DNA of 64,000 bases from Marinovum sp034669705 (GTDB lineage: Bacteria > Pseudomonadota > Alphaproteobacteria > Rhodobacterales > Rhodobacteraceae), in assembly GCF_034669705.1 (NCBI RefSeq), contig NZ_JAXMOR010000005.1, positions 62,001 to 126,000 on the forward strand, read 5' to 3'. The notes beneath the pieces are model-generated. The model had not been told where the DNA came from, ran no database searches, and saw nothing but the letters and a program-made list of their open reading frames with translations. A program made the position numbers and the translations under genes. The first letter of the stretch is position 1; each line of letters begins with the position of its first letter. Of the stretch, positions 8,020-16,256 are shown one piece after another.

Positions 8020-8747
8020 TGCGCGATCCTCGCCTCGGCCGCGGCCAGATCGCGCACCATCGGCACCAAAGGCCGACGCGGCCGGTCGATCATCCCGACC
8101 CGCAGCCCGAGCCGCCGCGCCGCCTCGAGTTTTGGCCAGCCGCCGGGCCCGCCGGCGTTGCGCAGGATCAGCCAGTCGATCCTCAAACGGCGAAACAGCG
8201 CCACCTCGCCCGCCACCGAGAACGGCGAGGCGCCGCGCAGGAAGCGGCCGCGCGGCAGCGGAAAGGCATCGTGGTGCTCCGACAGCTGGCGGCTGATGAC
8301 ATAAGCCTCGCGCAGGTTGGCAAAGCGCATCAGCCCCTCGCGCCCGGTGGCCAGAAACACCCGCGCGCCACGCGCCACATGGCGTGCCGCAGCAGACTCG
8401 TCACGCAGCCTGACCCAGCGGTCGCGCCGCCCCGGTCGCCAGCCCGGTCGCTCGAGCCGCAACAGAGGCACGCCGGTGTCCTTGGAGGCCCGCCAGGCCT
8501 GCCAGCCGCTCTGCCAGTCGTTTGGGTGGCTGACGTCCAGGATCAGTCGCGCGCCGCTCTGTCGCAGTGCGGCGTCCAGCGGTCCGGACAGCACCGGCAA
8601 CGGCCAGTCATGCGTCCGCCGCTCGGGCGCCGGCAAGATCACCGCCGCCCGCCCCCGCAGCCGGTCGGCCAGCGCGCGGGCCTCGGCAGAGCCGCCGATC
8701 AGCAGGATGTCAGTACCGCGCGCAAGCATCGGGTCAGGTCTCGCCAT
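8007..8747 (-). CDS. cobK: Precorrin-6A reductase
   Basis: A 246-residue Rossmann-like oxidoreductase that reduces precorrin-6A with NADPH in aerobic cobalamin synthesis. Recognisable parts are the N-terminal LLIGGSAEARALADRL, the ILDVSHP segment, FLATGREGL near the middle, and the C-terminal NAGGPGGWPKLEAARR followed by VGMIDRP. Other cob genes are usually clustered, but none is visible here, so this is a detached cobK. The start is uncertain: the ATG at 8747 has no clear ribosome-binding site and an in-frame ATG at 8729 is an alternative. Confidence 0.87.
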   Translation of the reverse strand: MARPDPMLARGTDILLIGGSAEARALADRLRGRAAVILPAPERRTHDWPLPVLSGPLDAALRQSGARLILDVSHPNDWQSGWQAWRASKDTGVPLLRLERPGWRPGRRDRWVRLRDESAAARHVARGARVFLATGREGLMRFANLREAYVISRQLSEHHDAFPLPRGRFLRGASPFSVAGEVALFRRLRIDWLILRNAGGPGGWPKLEAARRLGLRVGMIDRPRRPLVPMVRDLAAAEARIAQWLG

Positions 8748-8895
8748 GGTCGCGCGCGGGGATGCGCGCGGCCTTCAGACGCCGAGGATTGGCCCGATCT
8801 CCGGCCAGCGTCAAGCACCCGCCAGGCGGCAAACCGGAACATCCCGGCGCGGCGCGTGTTAGCCACATGAGCCGTAGTGACAAGGAGAGACACCC

Positions 8896-9333
8896 GTGAA
8901 ACTCATTCCAATCCTGGTGGTCGTCGCCGTCCTCGTGGCAGGCTACCTGATAATCGAGACGCCATTCAGCAACCAGCCGCCAGAGGTCGACCCGGTGTCC
9001 GCCGAGGACTTCGATGCCTTGGGTGGTGAAGACAGCGACGGGTCCGAACTGGTCGGCGATGTCGACAATGATCCGCCGGCGCAGCCGATCGAGCAGACCC
9101 AGTTTGACGAGGGCGCCTCGGCCGGCACCACCGAGGCCGCGCTGAACCGCCCGCCGGAAGAGCTGTTGACGGTGGAGGGCTTCGAGTTTGTCGCCGTCCG
9201 CAACCTGATCGAGAGCTCTGACCTGCCGGCGATCCGCAAGGAGGTTCTGGTCGACAGTCTCAACAATGCGCGGAGCGACGAGGAACAGCTTGAAAGCATC
9301 CTCGCCGAGGTGCGCGAAGAGCTCGAAATCTGA
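8896..9333 (+). CDS. Hypothetical membrane-anchored acidic protein
   Basis: A 145-residue protein of unknown function. Residues 1-21 (MKLIPILVVVAVLVAGYLII) form a signal anchor or membrane segment. The middle is acidic and low in complexity (GGEDSDGSELVGDVDNDPP), and the C-terminal third (about 90-145) looks helical and charged, ending ESILAEVREELEI. The GTG start at 8896 has an AAGGAGA site 8-9 bases upstream. It is divergent from cobK and convergent with the esterase that follows. I do not recognise a named domain; location in the inner membrane with a periplasmic tail is inferred. Confidence 0.7.
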   Translation: MKLIPILVVVAVLVAGYLIIETPFSNQPPEVDPVSAEDFDALGGEDSDGSELVGDVDNDPPAQPIEQTQFDEGASAGTTEAALNRPPEELLTVEGFEFVAVRNLIESSDLPAIRKEVLVDSLNNARSDEEQLESILAEVREELEI

Positions 9334-9381
9334 CCCGTTCCGCCGCCGGGCCGCCCGAGGGCGATCCGGCGACGGCCGCGG

Positions 9382-10467
9382 TCACTCTCCCTGCCGCGGC
9401 AGATTGAGAAAGAACCGCACCATCTCGGCGCTGGCATCGGGGCCCTGTGCGTCGGTGTGGCTGCCCGAGGGGTGCCCGCCCGACCAGGCATGGCCGAGGC
9501 CGGCAACGTTCCAATATTCCATCGCCGCGTGGCCGCTGTCCGAGAGCACGCTGGTGCGGGTGAAACTGCGCCCGCCGGCATTGCCGCCATCGATCACCTC
9601 GGCGCCCTCGGGGCGGGTCTCCTCGGCGATGCGGTCACCGTTCACCGGCGCGACGGTGGTGTCGGCGCTGCCGTGAAACACGATGGTCGGCACCGGCGTG
9701 CCGCTGGCGGCGGGCGCCGACGACGGCTTGCCCCCCATCGCGGCAAAGGCCCCGGCCATGGTGTCTGCGGCCTTGTAGGGCAGGCCGGAATGCGCGCCGA
9801 CGCCGGAATAGAGATCGGGATAGCTGCGCCCAAGGATCACCGCCATCGCGGCCCCGGCCGAGAGACCGGCCACAAAGACCTTGTCCTGCGGCACCGCGTG
9901 ACGTTCGCGCAGCTCTCGGGTCAGCCCGGCCAGGATCGCCGGCTCGCCGCCGTCGCGTTCCTGGTCAGAGGCCTGGAACCAGTTCCAGCAGGCGTTCATG
10001 TTGGCCGACCGCGGCTGTTCGGGATAGACCACGATCAGCCCGTGCTGATCGGCCAGCCGGTTCATCTTGGTTCCATTGGCAAAATCGACCGGCGATTGGG
10101 TGCAGCCGTGCAGCATCACGATCATGCCCCTTGGGGCGCCGGTCAGCGCCGGCACATAGACGCGGTAATCGCGGCTGCCTTGGGCACAGGCATAGTTGCC
10201 GGCGTCAAACCGCGCGCCCTTCGGCAACGGGGCCTCCTGCGCCGGGGTCGGCATCGTGCCGTGCGGCATCCGCGCCGCAAGGTCAGACAGGGTCTGGCCC
10301 AGCCCCTTGCGCGGTGACGCCTGCGCCGGAGCCGGCGTCTTGGCTCCCGCCGCGGCGGTCTCGCCACCGCCCAGCGTGTTGCGGATCATGTCGGTGGCCG
10401 CCGAGAGGTCGCCCGACCGCACGAGGTCTGTGGCCCGGCGCATGGCCGAGGTGAAACGAGGTGTCAT
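9382..10467 (-). CDS. PHB depolymerase family esterase
   Basis: A 361-residue alpha/beta hydrolase of the polyhydroxybutyrate depolymerase/LpqC/feruloyl esterase family. The oxyanion motif is MLHGCTQ (118-124), the nucleophile S203 lies in the lipase box GLSAG, the acid is D269 in HGSADTTV, and the histidine H326 lies in GLGHAWSGG. No convincing signal peptide is seen; residues 1-85 are a proline/alanine-rich extension. It could hydrolyse intracellular PHB or other esters. An AAGGA site precedes the ATG. The ribbon-helix-helix regulator lies 25 bases upstream on the same strand, so the two likely form an operon. Confidence 0.88.
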   Translation of the reverse strand: MTPRFTSAMRRATDLVRSGDLSAATDMIRNTLGGGETAAAGAKTPAPAQASPRKGLGQTLSDLAARMPHGTMPTPAQEAPLPKGARFDAGNYACAQGSRDYRVYVPALTGAPRGMIVMLHGCTQSPVDFANGTKMNRLADQHGLIVVYPEQPRSANMNACWNWFQASDQERDGGEPAILAGLTRELRERHAVPQDKVFVAGLSAGAAMAVILGRSYPDLYSGVGAHSGLPYKAADTMAGAFAAMGGKPSSAPAASGTPVPTIVFHGSADTTVAPVNGDRIAEETRPEGAEVIDGGNAGGRSFTRTSVLSDSGHAAMEYWNVAGLGHAWSGGHPSGSHTDAQGPDASAEMVRFFLNLPRQGE

Positions 10468-10492
10468 CTTGTCATCCTTGAAAGGTTACTGC

Positions 10493-10909
10493 TCAGCCGA
10501 TCCTGTCGCCCAATGCCGTCTTCACCGCCGCGCTGGCCTGTAACGCACCCAGCACGGTAATCGAACCGATTGTGGCCCGTGCAAGTTCCGGGGTGACGTC
10601 ACTGGAAATCCGCGCCAGCCCCACGACCTTGATATGCAGGACCTCGCCCGCCGCCTGCACCGCCTCGAGATCGGCGGCGCTGTAATCGCGCAGCCCGAGG
10701 TCCATGGTATGGCGCTCGATGGTCTTGCTGACCGCGTCCGACTGGGTGTCGAGCTGGCGGCGGATCGCGGTGCGGATGAAATCGCTGCGGTTGGAGTAAA
10801 ACCCCTCCTGCACCAGCAGATCGATCCGACCGAGGTCGACATAGCCCAGGTTGATGGTGATCTTTTCGGTCTCGGGCGGCTTGTCCCTGAGGCGTCTGAC
10901 GGTGTTCAT
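10493..10909 (-). CDS. Ribbon-helix-helix (CopG/NikR-like) transcriptional regulator
   Basis: A 138-residue regulator with an N-terminal ribbon-helix-helix DNA-binding domain: strand KITINLGYVDLGRID followed by LLVQEGFYSNRSDFIRTAIR (about 16-52). The C-terminal half (VLHIKVVGLARISSDV to VLGALQASAAVKTAL) looks like a small alpha/beta sensing or oligomerisation domain, but I cannot name a ligand. I start it at the ATG at 10909, preceded 6 bases upstream by GGAGAAG; an upstream extension to 10963 runs through a palindrome. It probably controls itself and the esterase downstream. Confidence 0.85.
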   Translation of the reverse strand: MNTVRRLRDKPPETEKITINLGYVDLGRIDLLVQEGFYSNRSDFIRTAIRRQLDTQSDAVSKTIERHTMDLGLRDYSAADLEAVQAAGEVLHIKVVGLARISSDVTPELARATIGSITVLGALQASAAVKTALGDRIG

Positions 10910-10919
10910 GTTGACTTCT

Positions 10920-10935
10920 CCATCCATATGGATGG
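10920..10935. promoter_or_regulatory. Perfect 16-bp palindrome, candidate operator of the RHH regulator
   Basis: CCATCCATATGGATGG is identical to its reverse complement and begins 10 bases upstream of the regulator's ATG, overlapping its ribosome-binding region. It sits in the divergent gap shared with the MFS gene at 11048. Ribbon-helix-helix proteins bind such two-fold symmetric sites as dimers of dimers, which makes autoregulation likely. Confidence 0.6.
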
Positions 10936-11047
10936 TATATGGCTGTTCCTCGCGACGAAACAAGGCTGACCCAACGGCAGCCGGCTTTGCGCCACGCCCT
11001 GCATTCCCCGCTTGCCGCTCCCGGCCGCTGCGATTACCGATTGCCAG

Positions 11048-12277
11048 ATGACAGATCTTGCCGCTCCCGCCCCCGCCTCAGACAGCCGCGCCAGGCGCAA
11101 TGTGATCGTGCTCGTGCTGGCGCAGGCGGTGCTTGGCGCGCAGATGCCGATGATCTTCACCATCGGCGGGCTGGCGGGACAGTCGCTGGCCTCCAACATC
11201 TGTTTCGCGACGCTGCCGATCTCGCTGATCGTGATCGGCTCGATGGTCACCGCGACGCCGATTTCCGCCTTCATGCAGCGCTACGGCCGCCGCGCCGGGT
11301 TCTTCGTCGGCGCGCTTGGCGGCGCGCTCGGCGGGGTGATCGGCGCCTATGGGCTCTATCTGCAGAGCTTTCCGGTGTTCCTGCTGGGGTCCTTCCTCAC
11401 CGGCGTCTACATGTCGGCGCAGGGCTTCTACCGCTTTGCCGCCGCCGACACCGCCTCGGATGCCTTCCGCCCCAAGGCGATTTCCTATGTCATGGCCGGC
11501 GGCCTTGCCTCGGCCGTGCTCGGCCCGCAGCTGGTCAAGCTCACCGCCGATGCCTATGTGATCCCCTTCCTTGGCACCTATGCCGCGGTGATCGCGGTCA
11601 ACCTGCTGGGCGCGCTGCTGTTTCTCTTCCTCGACATCCCGAAACCGCCGGCGCCCTCACCCGATGCGCCCAAGGGCCGCACGCGGCGCGAACTGCTCAC
11701 GACGCCGCGCATCGCGGTGGCGGTGATCTGCGCCATGGTCTCCTATGCGCTGATGAACCTGGTGATGACCTCGACGCCGCTGGCGGTGGTGGGCTGCGGG
11801 TTCGACAAGAACAATGCCGCCGACGTGGTCACCGGCCACGTGCTGGCGATGTTCGCGCCGTCGTTCTTTACCGGCCACCTGATCGCGCGCTTCGGGGTCG
11901 AGCGGATCGTCGCCCTGGGCCTGCTGATCCTAGGCATCGCCGGCGGGGTCGGTCTGGCCGGGGTGGACCTGGAGAACTTCTTCATCGCGCTCATCCTGCT
12001 CGGCATCGGCTGGAACTTCGGCTTCATCGGGGCCACCACGATGCTGGCGGCGGCCCATGCGCCCGAGGAACGCGGCAAGATGCAGGGGCTCAACGACCTG
12101 ATCGTCTTTGGCGGCGTTTCCGTGGCCTCGCTGGCCTCTGGCGGACTGATGAACTGTTCGGGCGGCACGCCGCAGGCCGGCTGGATCGCCGTCAACATGG
12201 CGATGGTGCCGTTTCTGGTGCTCGCCGGTGGCGCGCTGATCTGGCTGATGCTGCGGCCGAAGCCGGGGCTGGCCTGA
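11048..12277 (+). CDS. Major facilitator superfamily transporter
   Basis: A 409-residue inner-membrane transporter with about twelve hydrophobic segments. The loop after helix 2 carries MQRYGRRAGFFVGALGG, a variant of the MFS cytoplasmic motif. The central loop (KPPAPSPDAPKGRTRRELL) divides the two six-helix halves, and the C-terminal half contains FGFIGATTMLAAAHAPEERG, typical of this subgroup. The substrate cannot be predicted. I chose the ATG at 11048 (MTDLAAPAPASDSRARRN), which lacks a clear ribosome-binding site; an in-frame start at 11012 would add 12 unremarkable residues. It is divergent from the RHH regulator. Confidence 0.85.
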   Translation: MTDLAAPAPASDSRARRNVIVLVLAQAVLGAQMPMIFTIGGLAGQSLASNICFATLPISLIVIGSMVTATPISAFMQRYGRRAGFFVGALGGALGGVIGAYGLYLQSFPVFLLGSFLTGVYMSAQGFYRFAAADTASDAFRPKAISYVMAGGLASAVLGPQLVKLTADAYVIPFLGTYAAVIAVNLLGALLFLFLDIPKPPAPSPDAPKGRTRRELLTTPRIAVAVICAMVSYALMNLVMTSTPLAVVGCGFDKNNAADVVTGHVLAMFAPSFFTGHLIARFGVERIVALGLLILGIAGGVGLAGVDLENFFIALILLGIGWNFGFIGATTMLAAAHAPEERGKMQGLNDLIVFGGVSVASLASGGLMNCSGGTPQAGWIAVNMAMVPFLVLAGGALIWLMLRPKPGLA

Positions 12278-12280
12278 GCC

Positions 12281-13036
12281 TCAGGTGCCGCGCAGGGCGC
12301 GCCAGATCAGCCGCGCCCGCTTGCCCGCATCCGACAGGCCAAGACTGCCCCGCGCCACCCGTCCGGGGTCGCTGACCGCCTGCTGCAACACCGCCCCGGC
12401 CTGCCAGGTGCTGCGCAAAGGCACGCCAAAGCCGCCCCCCAGCGCCGCCCGTCCCCGCCGCAACCGCACCAGCGCCGCACTGGCCAGCTCGCGCACCGCC
12501 TCCGGCCGGCCATCGACCAGTGGCCTGCGGCCCCGCGCCTCGAGCTCAGGCACCGCCACCAGATACTGCGCCACCCCGGCGCCATAGGCAATGTCGCGCA
12601 CCGCCGCCTCATTGGGTGTGCCATGCCACAGCGTCGCCGCAAGCAGCAGGTTGCCCGAGGTGGCGTCGATATAGCCGTCAAACGCCGCGTGATCGGCAAA
12701 GCCCTCGCGGCTGATGTCCTGCCGCCGCCCCTCGATCAGCCCGTCCAGCAGCGCGACCTGCGCCGGCGTGAGCACCAGCGCCAGCGGCGTCACCACCTCG
12801 TGCCGCCGCACCAGCCCGCCGGCGGCTATTTCGGCCAGCGCATCGCGCCACCATTGCAGCCGCATCTCGGCAATCATCGGCTCCTGGGTGAGCCAGGGCG
12901 CGCGCGCGACCTCGAGATTGAAGGCATAGAGCGGAAACAGCCGCGCCCGCGCCGCCACCCCGCAGGACATCACCGCCATGAAGCGGTCAGGGTCGCCCGT
13001 CTCGACCAGGGCGGCGCAGGCGTGCCAGGGCTCCAT
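12281..13036 (-). CDS. Squalene/phytoene synthase-like protein (NDUFAF6-type)
   Basis: A 251-residue all-helical protein of the isoprenoid synthase fold. Its signature is MRLQWWRDALAEI, followed by the region SGNLLLAATLWHG. The aspartate-rich DxxxD motifs of true phytoene synthases are not evident, so carotenoid synthesis is doubtful; the closest theme is the NDUFAF6-type branch linked in mitochondria to complex I assembly. The ATG at 13036 overlaps the citramalate synthase stop by 1 base (TGATG), which is better than a longer upstream frame lying inside that gene. No other carotenoid genes are near. Confidence 0.75.
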   Translation of the reverse strand: MEPWHACAALVETGDPDRFMAVMSCGVAARARLFPLYAFNLEVARAPWLTQEPMIAEMRLQWWRDALAEIAAGGLVRRHEVVTPLALVLTPAQVALLDGLIEGRRQDISREGFADHAAFDGYIDATSGNLLLAATLWHGTPNEAAVRDIAYGAGVAQYLVAVPELEARGRRPLVDGRPEAVRELASAALVRLRRGRAALGGGFGVPLRSTWQAGAVLQQAVSDPGRVARGSLGLSDAGKRARLIWRALRGT

Positions 13037-14646
13037 CAACCGGCGTCGCGCAGCAGTTTCCAGCGGATCGCATCCAGCAGCGCCTCCATCGAGGCATCGA
13101 CGATATTGGGCGAGACGCCCACCGTCGACCAGCGCCGGCCCGTGCCATCCTCGCAATCGATGATGACGCGGGTAACCGCCTCGGTGCCGCCTTGGGTGAT
13201 GCGCACCTTGAAGTCGACAAGGTGCATGTCATCGATCGAGGCTTGGTACTTGCCCAGATCGCGGCTCAGCGCCTGTGACAGCGCATTGACCGGCCCGCGG
13301 TCGGTGCCCTCGGCGTCATGGCTCTCGCTGACCGAGAGGATCTGCGCGCCGTCGATGGTCACCGCCACCACCGCCTCAGAGGCGCTGATGATCTCGCCCA
13401 GCGCATTGCGCCGCCGCTCCACCGTCACCCGGTAGCGATCGAGCTCGAAGAACCGCCGCGCCTGGCCCAGCTCCTCGCGCGCCAGGAGCTCGAAGGAGGC
13501 CTGTGCCCCGTCATAGGAATAGCCTTCGGTCTCGCGCGCCTTGACCCGGTCGAGGATGCGGCCCAGCGCCGGATCACCCTTCTCGACGGCCAGACCGGCA
13601 TCGGCCAGCCGCTTGCGCAGGTTCGACTGCCCGGCCTGGTTCGACATCGGGATGATGCGGGCGTTGCCCACCACCTCCGGGTCGATATGCTCATAGGTCG
13701 CCGGGTCCTTGAGGATGGCGCTGGCATGCAGCCCGGCCTTGTGGGCAAAGGCCGAGGCCCCCACATAGGCCGCCTGCCGCATCGGCACCCGGTTGAGGAT
13801 CTCGTCGAGCATCCGGCTGATCCGCACCAGCCCCGAAAGCGCCTCGCGCGGCACGCCGATGTCGAACTGCCCGGCATAGGGCGCCTTCAGCAGCAGCGTC
13901 GGGATCAGCGTCGTCAGATTGGCATTGCCGCAGCGCTCGCCCAACCCGTTGAGCGTGCCCTGCACTTGCCGTGCACCGGCCATCACCGCCGCCAGGGTGC
14001 CGGCCACGGCGGTCTCGGTGTCATTGTGGGTGTGAATGCCCAGCCGGTCGCCGGGGATCCCTGCCGCAATCACCTCGCCCACGATCTGCCCGATCTCCTC
14101 TGGCAGCGTGCCGCCATTGGTGTCGCAGAGCACCACCCACCGCGCTTCGGCCTCCAGCGCCGCCCGGCAGGCCTCGAGCGCGTAATCGGGGTTCGACTTG
14201 TAGCCGTCAAAGAAATGCTCGGCATCGAACAGCGCCTCGCGGCCCTGCGCCACGATATGGGCGACCGACTTGGCGATGTTCTCGGTGTTCTCGGCCTGGC
14301 TGATCCCCAGCGCCGTCTCCACGTGCCAGGAATGGCTCTTGCCCACGAGGCAGACCGCGCCGGTGCCGGCATTCATCACCGCCGCCAGCACATCGTCGTT
14401 CTCGGCCGAGATCCCGGCCCGCTTGGTCATGCCAAAGGCGGTCATCTGCGCCCGCGTCTTGGGCGCCGCGTCGAAGAACGCGCTGTCGGTGGGATTGGCC
14501 CCCGGCCAGCCGCCCTCGATATAGTCCACGCCCAGAGCATCCAGCGCCTCGGCAATCCGCAGCTTCTCGGCGGTCGAGAACTGCACCCCTTGGGTTTGCT
14601 GCCCATCGCGCAGGGTGGTGTCGTAAAGATAAAGCCGCTCAGCCAT
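13036..14646 (-). CDS. cimA: (R)-Citramalate synthase
   Basis: A 536-residue enzyme of the 2-isopropylmalate/homocitrate synthase family that condenses pyruvate with acetyl-CoA to give citramalate, the threonine-independent entry to isoleucine. The catalytic start is YLYDTTLRDGQQTQGVQFS, with the metal-binding HTHND segment near residue 210 and GLGERCGNANL following. A C-terminal LeuA-type allosteric dimer domain occupies about 400-530. Length and the TTLRDGQQTQG signature fit CimA rather than LeuA. The ATG follows an AAGGGGGG site. Upstream in the same direction lies cysS, separated by a repeat-bearing 99-base gap. Confidence 0.92.
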   Translation of the reverse strand: MAERLYLYDTTLRDGQQTQGVQFSTAEKLRIAEALDALGVDYIEGGWPGANPTDSAFFDAAPKTRAQMTAFGMTKRAGISAENDDVLAAVMNAGTGAVCLVGKSHSWHVETALGISQAENTENIAKSVAHIVAQGREALFDAEHFFDGYKSNPDYALEACRAALEAEARWVVLCDTNGGTLPEEIGQIVGEVIAAGIPGDRLGIHTHNDTETAVAGTLAAVMAGARQVQGTLNGLGERCGNANLTTLIPTLLLKAPYAGQFDIGVPREALSGLVRISRMLDEILNRVPMRQAAYVGASAFAHKAGLHASAILKDPATYEHIDPEVVGNARIIPMSNQAGQSNLRKRLADAGLAVEKGDPALGRILDRVKARETEGYSYDGAQASFELLAREELGQARRFFELDRYRVTVERRRNALGEIISASEAVVAVTIDGAQILSVSESHDAEGTDRGPVNALSQALSRDLGKYQASIDDMHLVDFKVRITQGGTEAVTRVIIDCEDGTGRRWSTVGVSPNIVDASMEALLDAIRWKLLRDAG

Positions 14647-14660
14647 GACAGCCCCCCTTG

Positions 14661-14727
14661 CTTCTTCTGTTCAAAAATACCCTTCGGGGGGAGTCCGCCC
14701 CGGCGGACGGGGGGCAGACAGCCCCCC
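14661..14727 (+). repeat. Composite intergenic repeat, copy 2
   Basis: CTTCTTCTGTTCAAAAATAC then CCTTCGGGGGGAG, a hairpin GTCCGCC-CC-GGCGGAC (14693-14708), and a second hairpin GGGGGGC-AGACA-GCCCCCC (14709-14727). It shares its first 20 bases exactly with copy 1. It lies between cysS and cimA, where the hairpins could weaken or end the cysS transcript. Confidence 0.75.
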
Positions 14728-14745
14728 AGCATCGTTTGCCGGGCA

Positions 14746-16107
14746 TCACAAGGCCTCCAGCTTGGCGGCGTCAAACCCCGGCCCCGGCACCAGCTCGACG
14801 CCGGATTTGCTCATCCGCACCTCGACACCCGCCGCAATCAGCCCCTGTTTCAAGGCATCGACGCCAGAGAAATCCTTGCTGTCCATCGCCGCCGCCCGGG
14901 TCTCGTTGAACCGCGCGACAAGGCCCGAGAGGTCGACGTCGGCGCCGTCCCAGCCGCCCAGATCGTCACTCAGCAGCCCGAGCACCCCCGCCCCGGCCTT
15001 CAGCGCCGGGGCCTCACCGGCCGCCGCCAGCCGGTGCAGCTCGGCAATCGCGCCGGCGGTATTGAGGTCATCCTCCACGGCCGCCACAACCGCCTCCGGC
15101 ACATCCCCCGCTTCCACGCCCTCGCACAGCCCGCGCCATTTGCGCAGCACCGCCTCGGCCTCGTCGCGCTTTTTCGCGGTCCAGTCCATCGGCTTGCCGT
15201 AATGGGTCGAGAGGAACACGAAGCGGATCACCTCGCCCGGCACGCCCTCATCCAGAAGGTCACGCACGGTGAAAAAGTTGCCGAGCGATTTCGACATCTT
15301 CCGGCCCTCCACCTGCAGCATCTCGTTGTGCAGCCAGACCTTGGCGAAGTCCCCCTCGGGATGGGCACAGCAGCTCTGGGCGATCTCGTTCTCGTGGTGC
15401 GGGAACATCAGGTCGTTGCCGCCGCCGTGGATATCGAACGTATCCCCCAGCAAAGCATAGGACATCGCCGAGCATTCGATATGCCAGCCCGGACGCCCGC
15501 GGCCCCAGGGGCTGTCCCAGCCCGGCAGATCGTCGGAGGAGGGCTTCCACAGCACGAAGTCCATCGGGTTGCGCTTGTAGGGCGCTACCTCGACCCGCGC
15601 GCCGGCGATCATGTCATCGACCGAGCGCCCGGAGAGCGCGCCGTAATCGCCATAGCTCTCCACCGAGAACAGCACATGGCCCTCGGCGGCATAGGCGTGC
15701 CCCTTGGCAATCAGCCCTTCGATCATCTCGATCATCTGCGGGATATACTGCGTCGCGCGCGGCATGCTCGTCGGCTCCAGCGTGCCCAGCGCCGCCATGT
15801 CGTCGAGATACCACTGCGTTGTCTCGGCGGTGATCTCGGCAATCGAGCGGCCGCTCTCGGCCGCGCGGGCATTGATCTTGTCGTCGACGTCGGTGAAATT
15901 GCGCACATAGGTCACGTGGTCCGGCCCATAGGCATGGCGCAGCAGCCGGAACAGCACGTCGAACATGATCACATTGCGCGCATTGCCCAGGTGCGCGCGG
16001 TCATAGACCGTCGGACCGCAGAGGTAAATCCGCACGTTCGCCGGGTCGATCGGGGTGAACACCTCTTTGCGGCGGGTGCGGGTGTTGTGCAGTCTGATCT
16101 CGGTCAT
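14746..16107 (-). CDS. cysS: Cysteinyl-tRNA synthetase
   Basis: A 453-residue class I aminoacyl-tRNA synthetase that charges tRNA-Cys. The N-terminal active site reads YLCGPTVYDRAHLGNAR, containing the zinc-ligand C30 and the HIGH-type HLGN (39-42); WHIECSAM, HGGGNDLMFPHHENEIAQS and the KMSKS loop GRKMSKSLGNF (near 270) follow. Length is usual. The ATG at 16107 follows GAGGAGAGG. About 100 bases upstream on the same strand lies a short ORF with tandem cysteine codons and a terminator-like hairpin, which suggests that expression responds to charged tRNA-Cys. Confidence 0.96.
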   Translation of the reverse strand: MTEIRLHNTRTRRKEVFTPIDPANVRIYLCGPTVYDRAHLGNARNVIMFDVLFRLLRHAYGPDHVTYVRNFTDVDDKINARAAESGRSIAEITAETTQWYLDDMAALGTLEPTSMPRATQYIPQMIEMIEGLIAKGHAYAAEGHVLFSVESYGDYGALSGRSVDDMIAGARVEVAPYKRNPMDFVLWKPSSDDLPGWDSPWGRGRPGWHIECSAMSYALLGDTFDIHGGGNDLMFPHHENEIAQSCCAHPEGDFAKVWLHNEMLQVEGRKMSKSLGNFFTVRDLLDEGVPGEVIRFVFLSTHYGKPMDWTAKKRDEAEAVLRKWRGLCEGVEAGDVPEAVVAAVEDDLNTAGAIAELHRLAAAGEAPALKAGAGVLGLLSDDLGGWDGADVDLSGLVARFNETRAAAMDSKDFSGVDALKQGLIAAGVEVRMSKSGVELVPGPGFDAAKLEAL

Positions 16108-16195
16108 AACCTCTCCTCACGGGCGCGGCATCAAGGTCCACGGGCGCTCGCGGCGGGCTTAGCAAGATCGATTCACAAAGGAAAGAAAGAGCAGG

Positions 16196-16217
16196 CCCGC
16201 CGACAGATGTCAGCGGG
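16196..16217 (-). terminator. Candidate attenuator hairpin upstream of cysS
   Basis: On the minus strand CCCGCTGACA, TC, TGTCGGCGGG: a stem of up to 10 bp (one G-U pair; realistically 9 bp with a 4-base loop), followed by the U-rich stretch CCTGCTCTTTCTTTCCTTTG (16195-16176). Its 5' arm overlaps the end and stop codon of the cysteine-rich leader ORF. It may equally be a plain terminator of the upstream transporter gene. Confidence 0.5.
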
Positions 16218-16251
16218 GAATGCAGCAGATGATGATTGCCTTGATGCTCAT
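16210..16251 (-). CDS. Putative cysteine leader peptide of cysS
   Basis: A 13-codon reading frame, ATG AGC ... TGA, encoding MSIKAIIICCIPR. The two adjacent TGC codons lie just before the 5' arm of the hairpin at 16196-16217. It begins 5 bases after the stop of the EamA transporter gene; a GAGGG sequence precedes the ATG at a short spacing, so translation may depend on reinitiation from the transporter. The position, the tandem Cys codons and the following hairpin with U-rich run fit a ribosome-mediated attenuator for cysS. A stalled ribosome at the Cys codons would cover the hairpin's 5' arm and allow read-through. This is inference; chance occurrence cannot be excluded without comparative data. 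Confidence 0.5.
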   Translation of the reverse strand: MSIKAIIICCIPR

Positions 16252-16256
16252 GGCCC

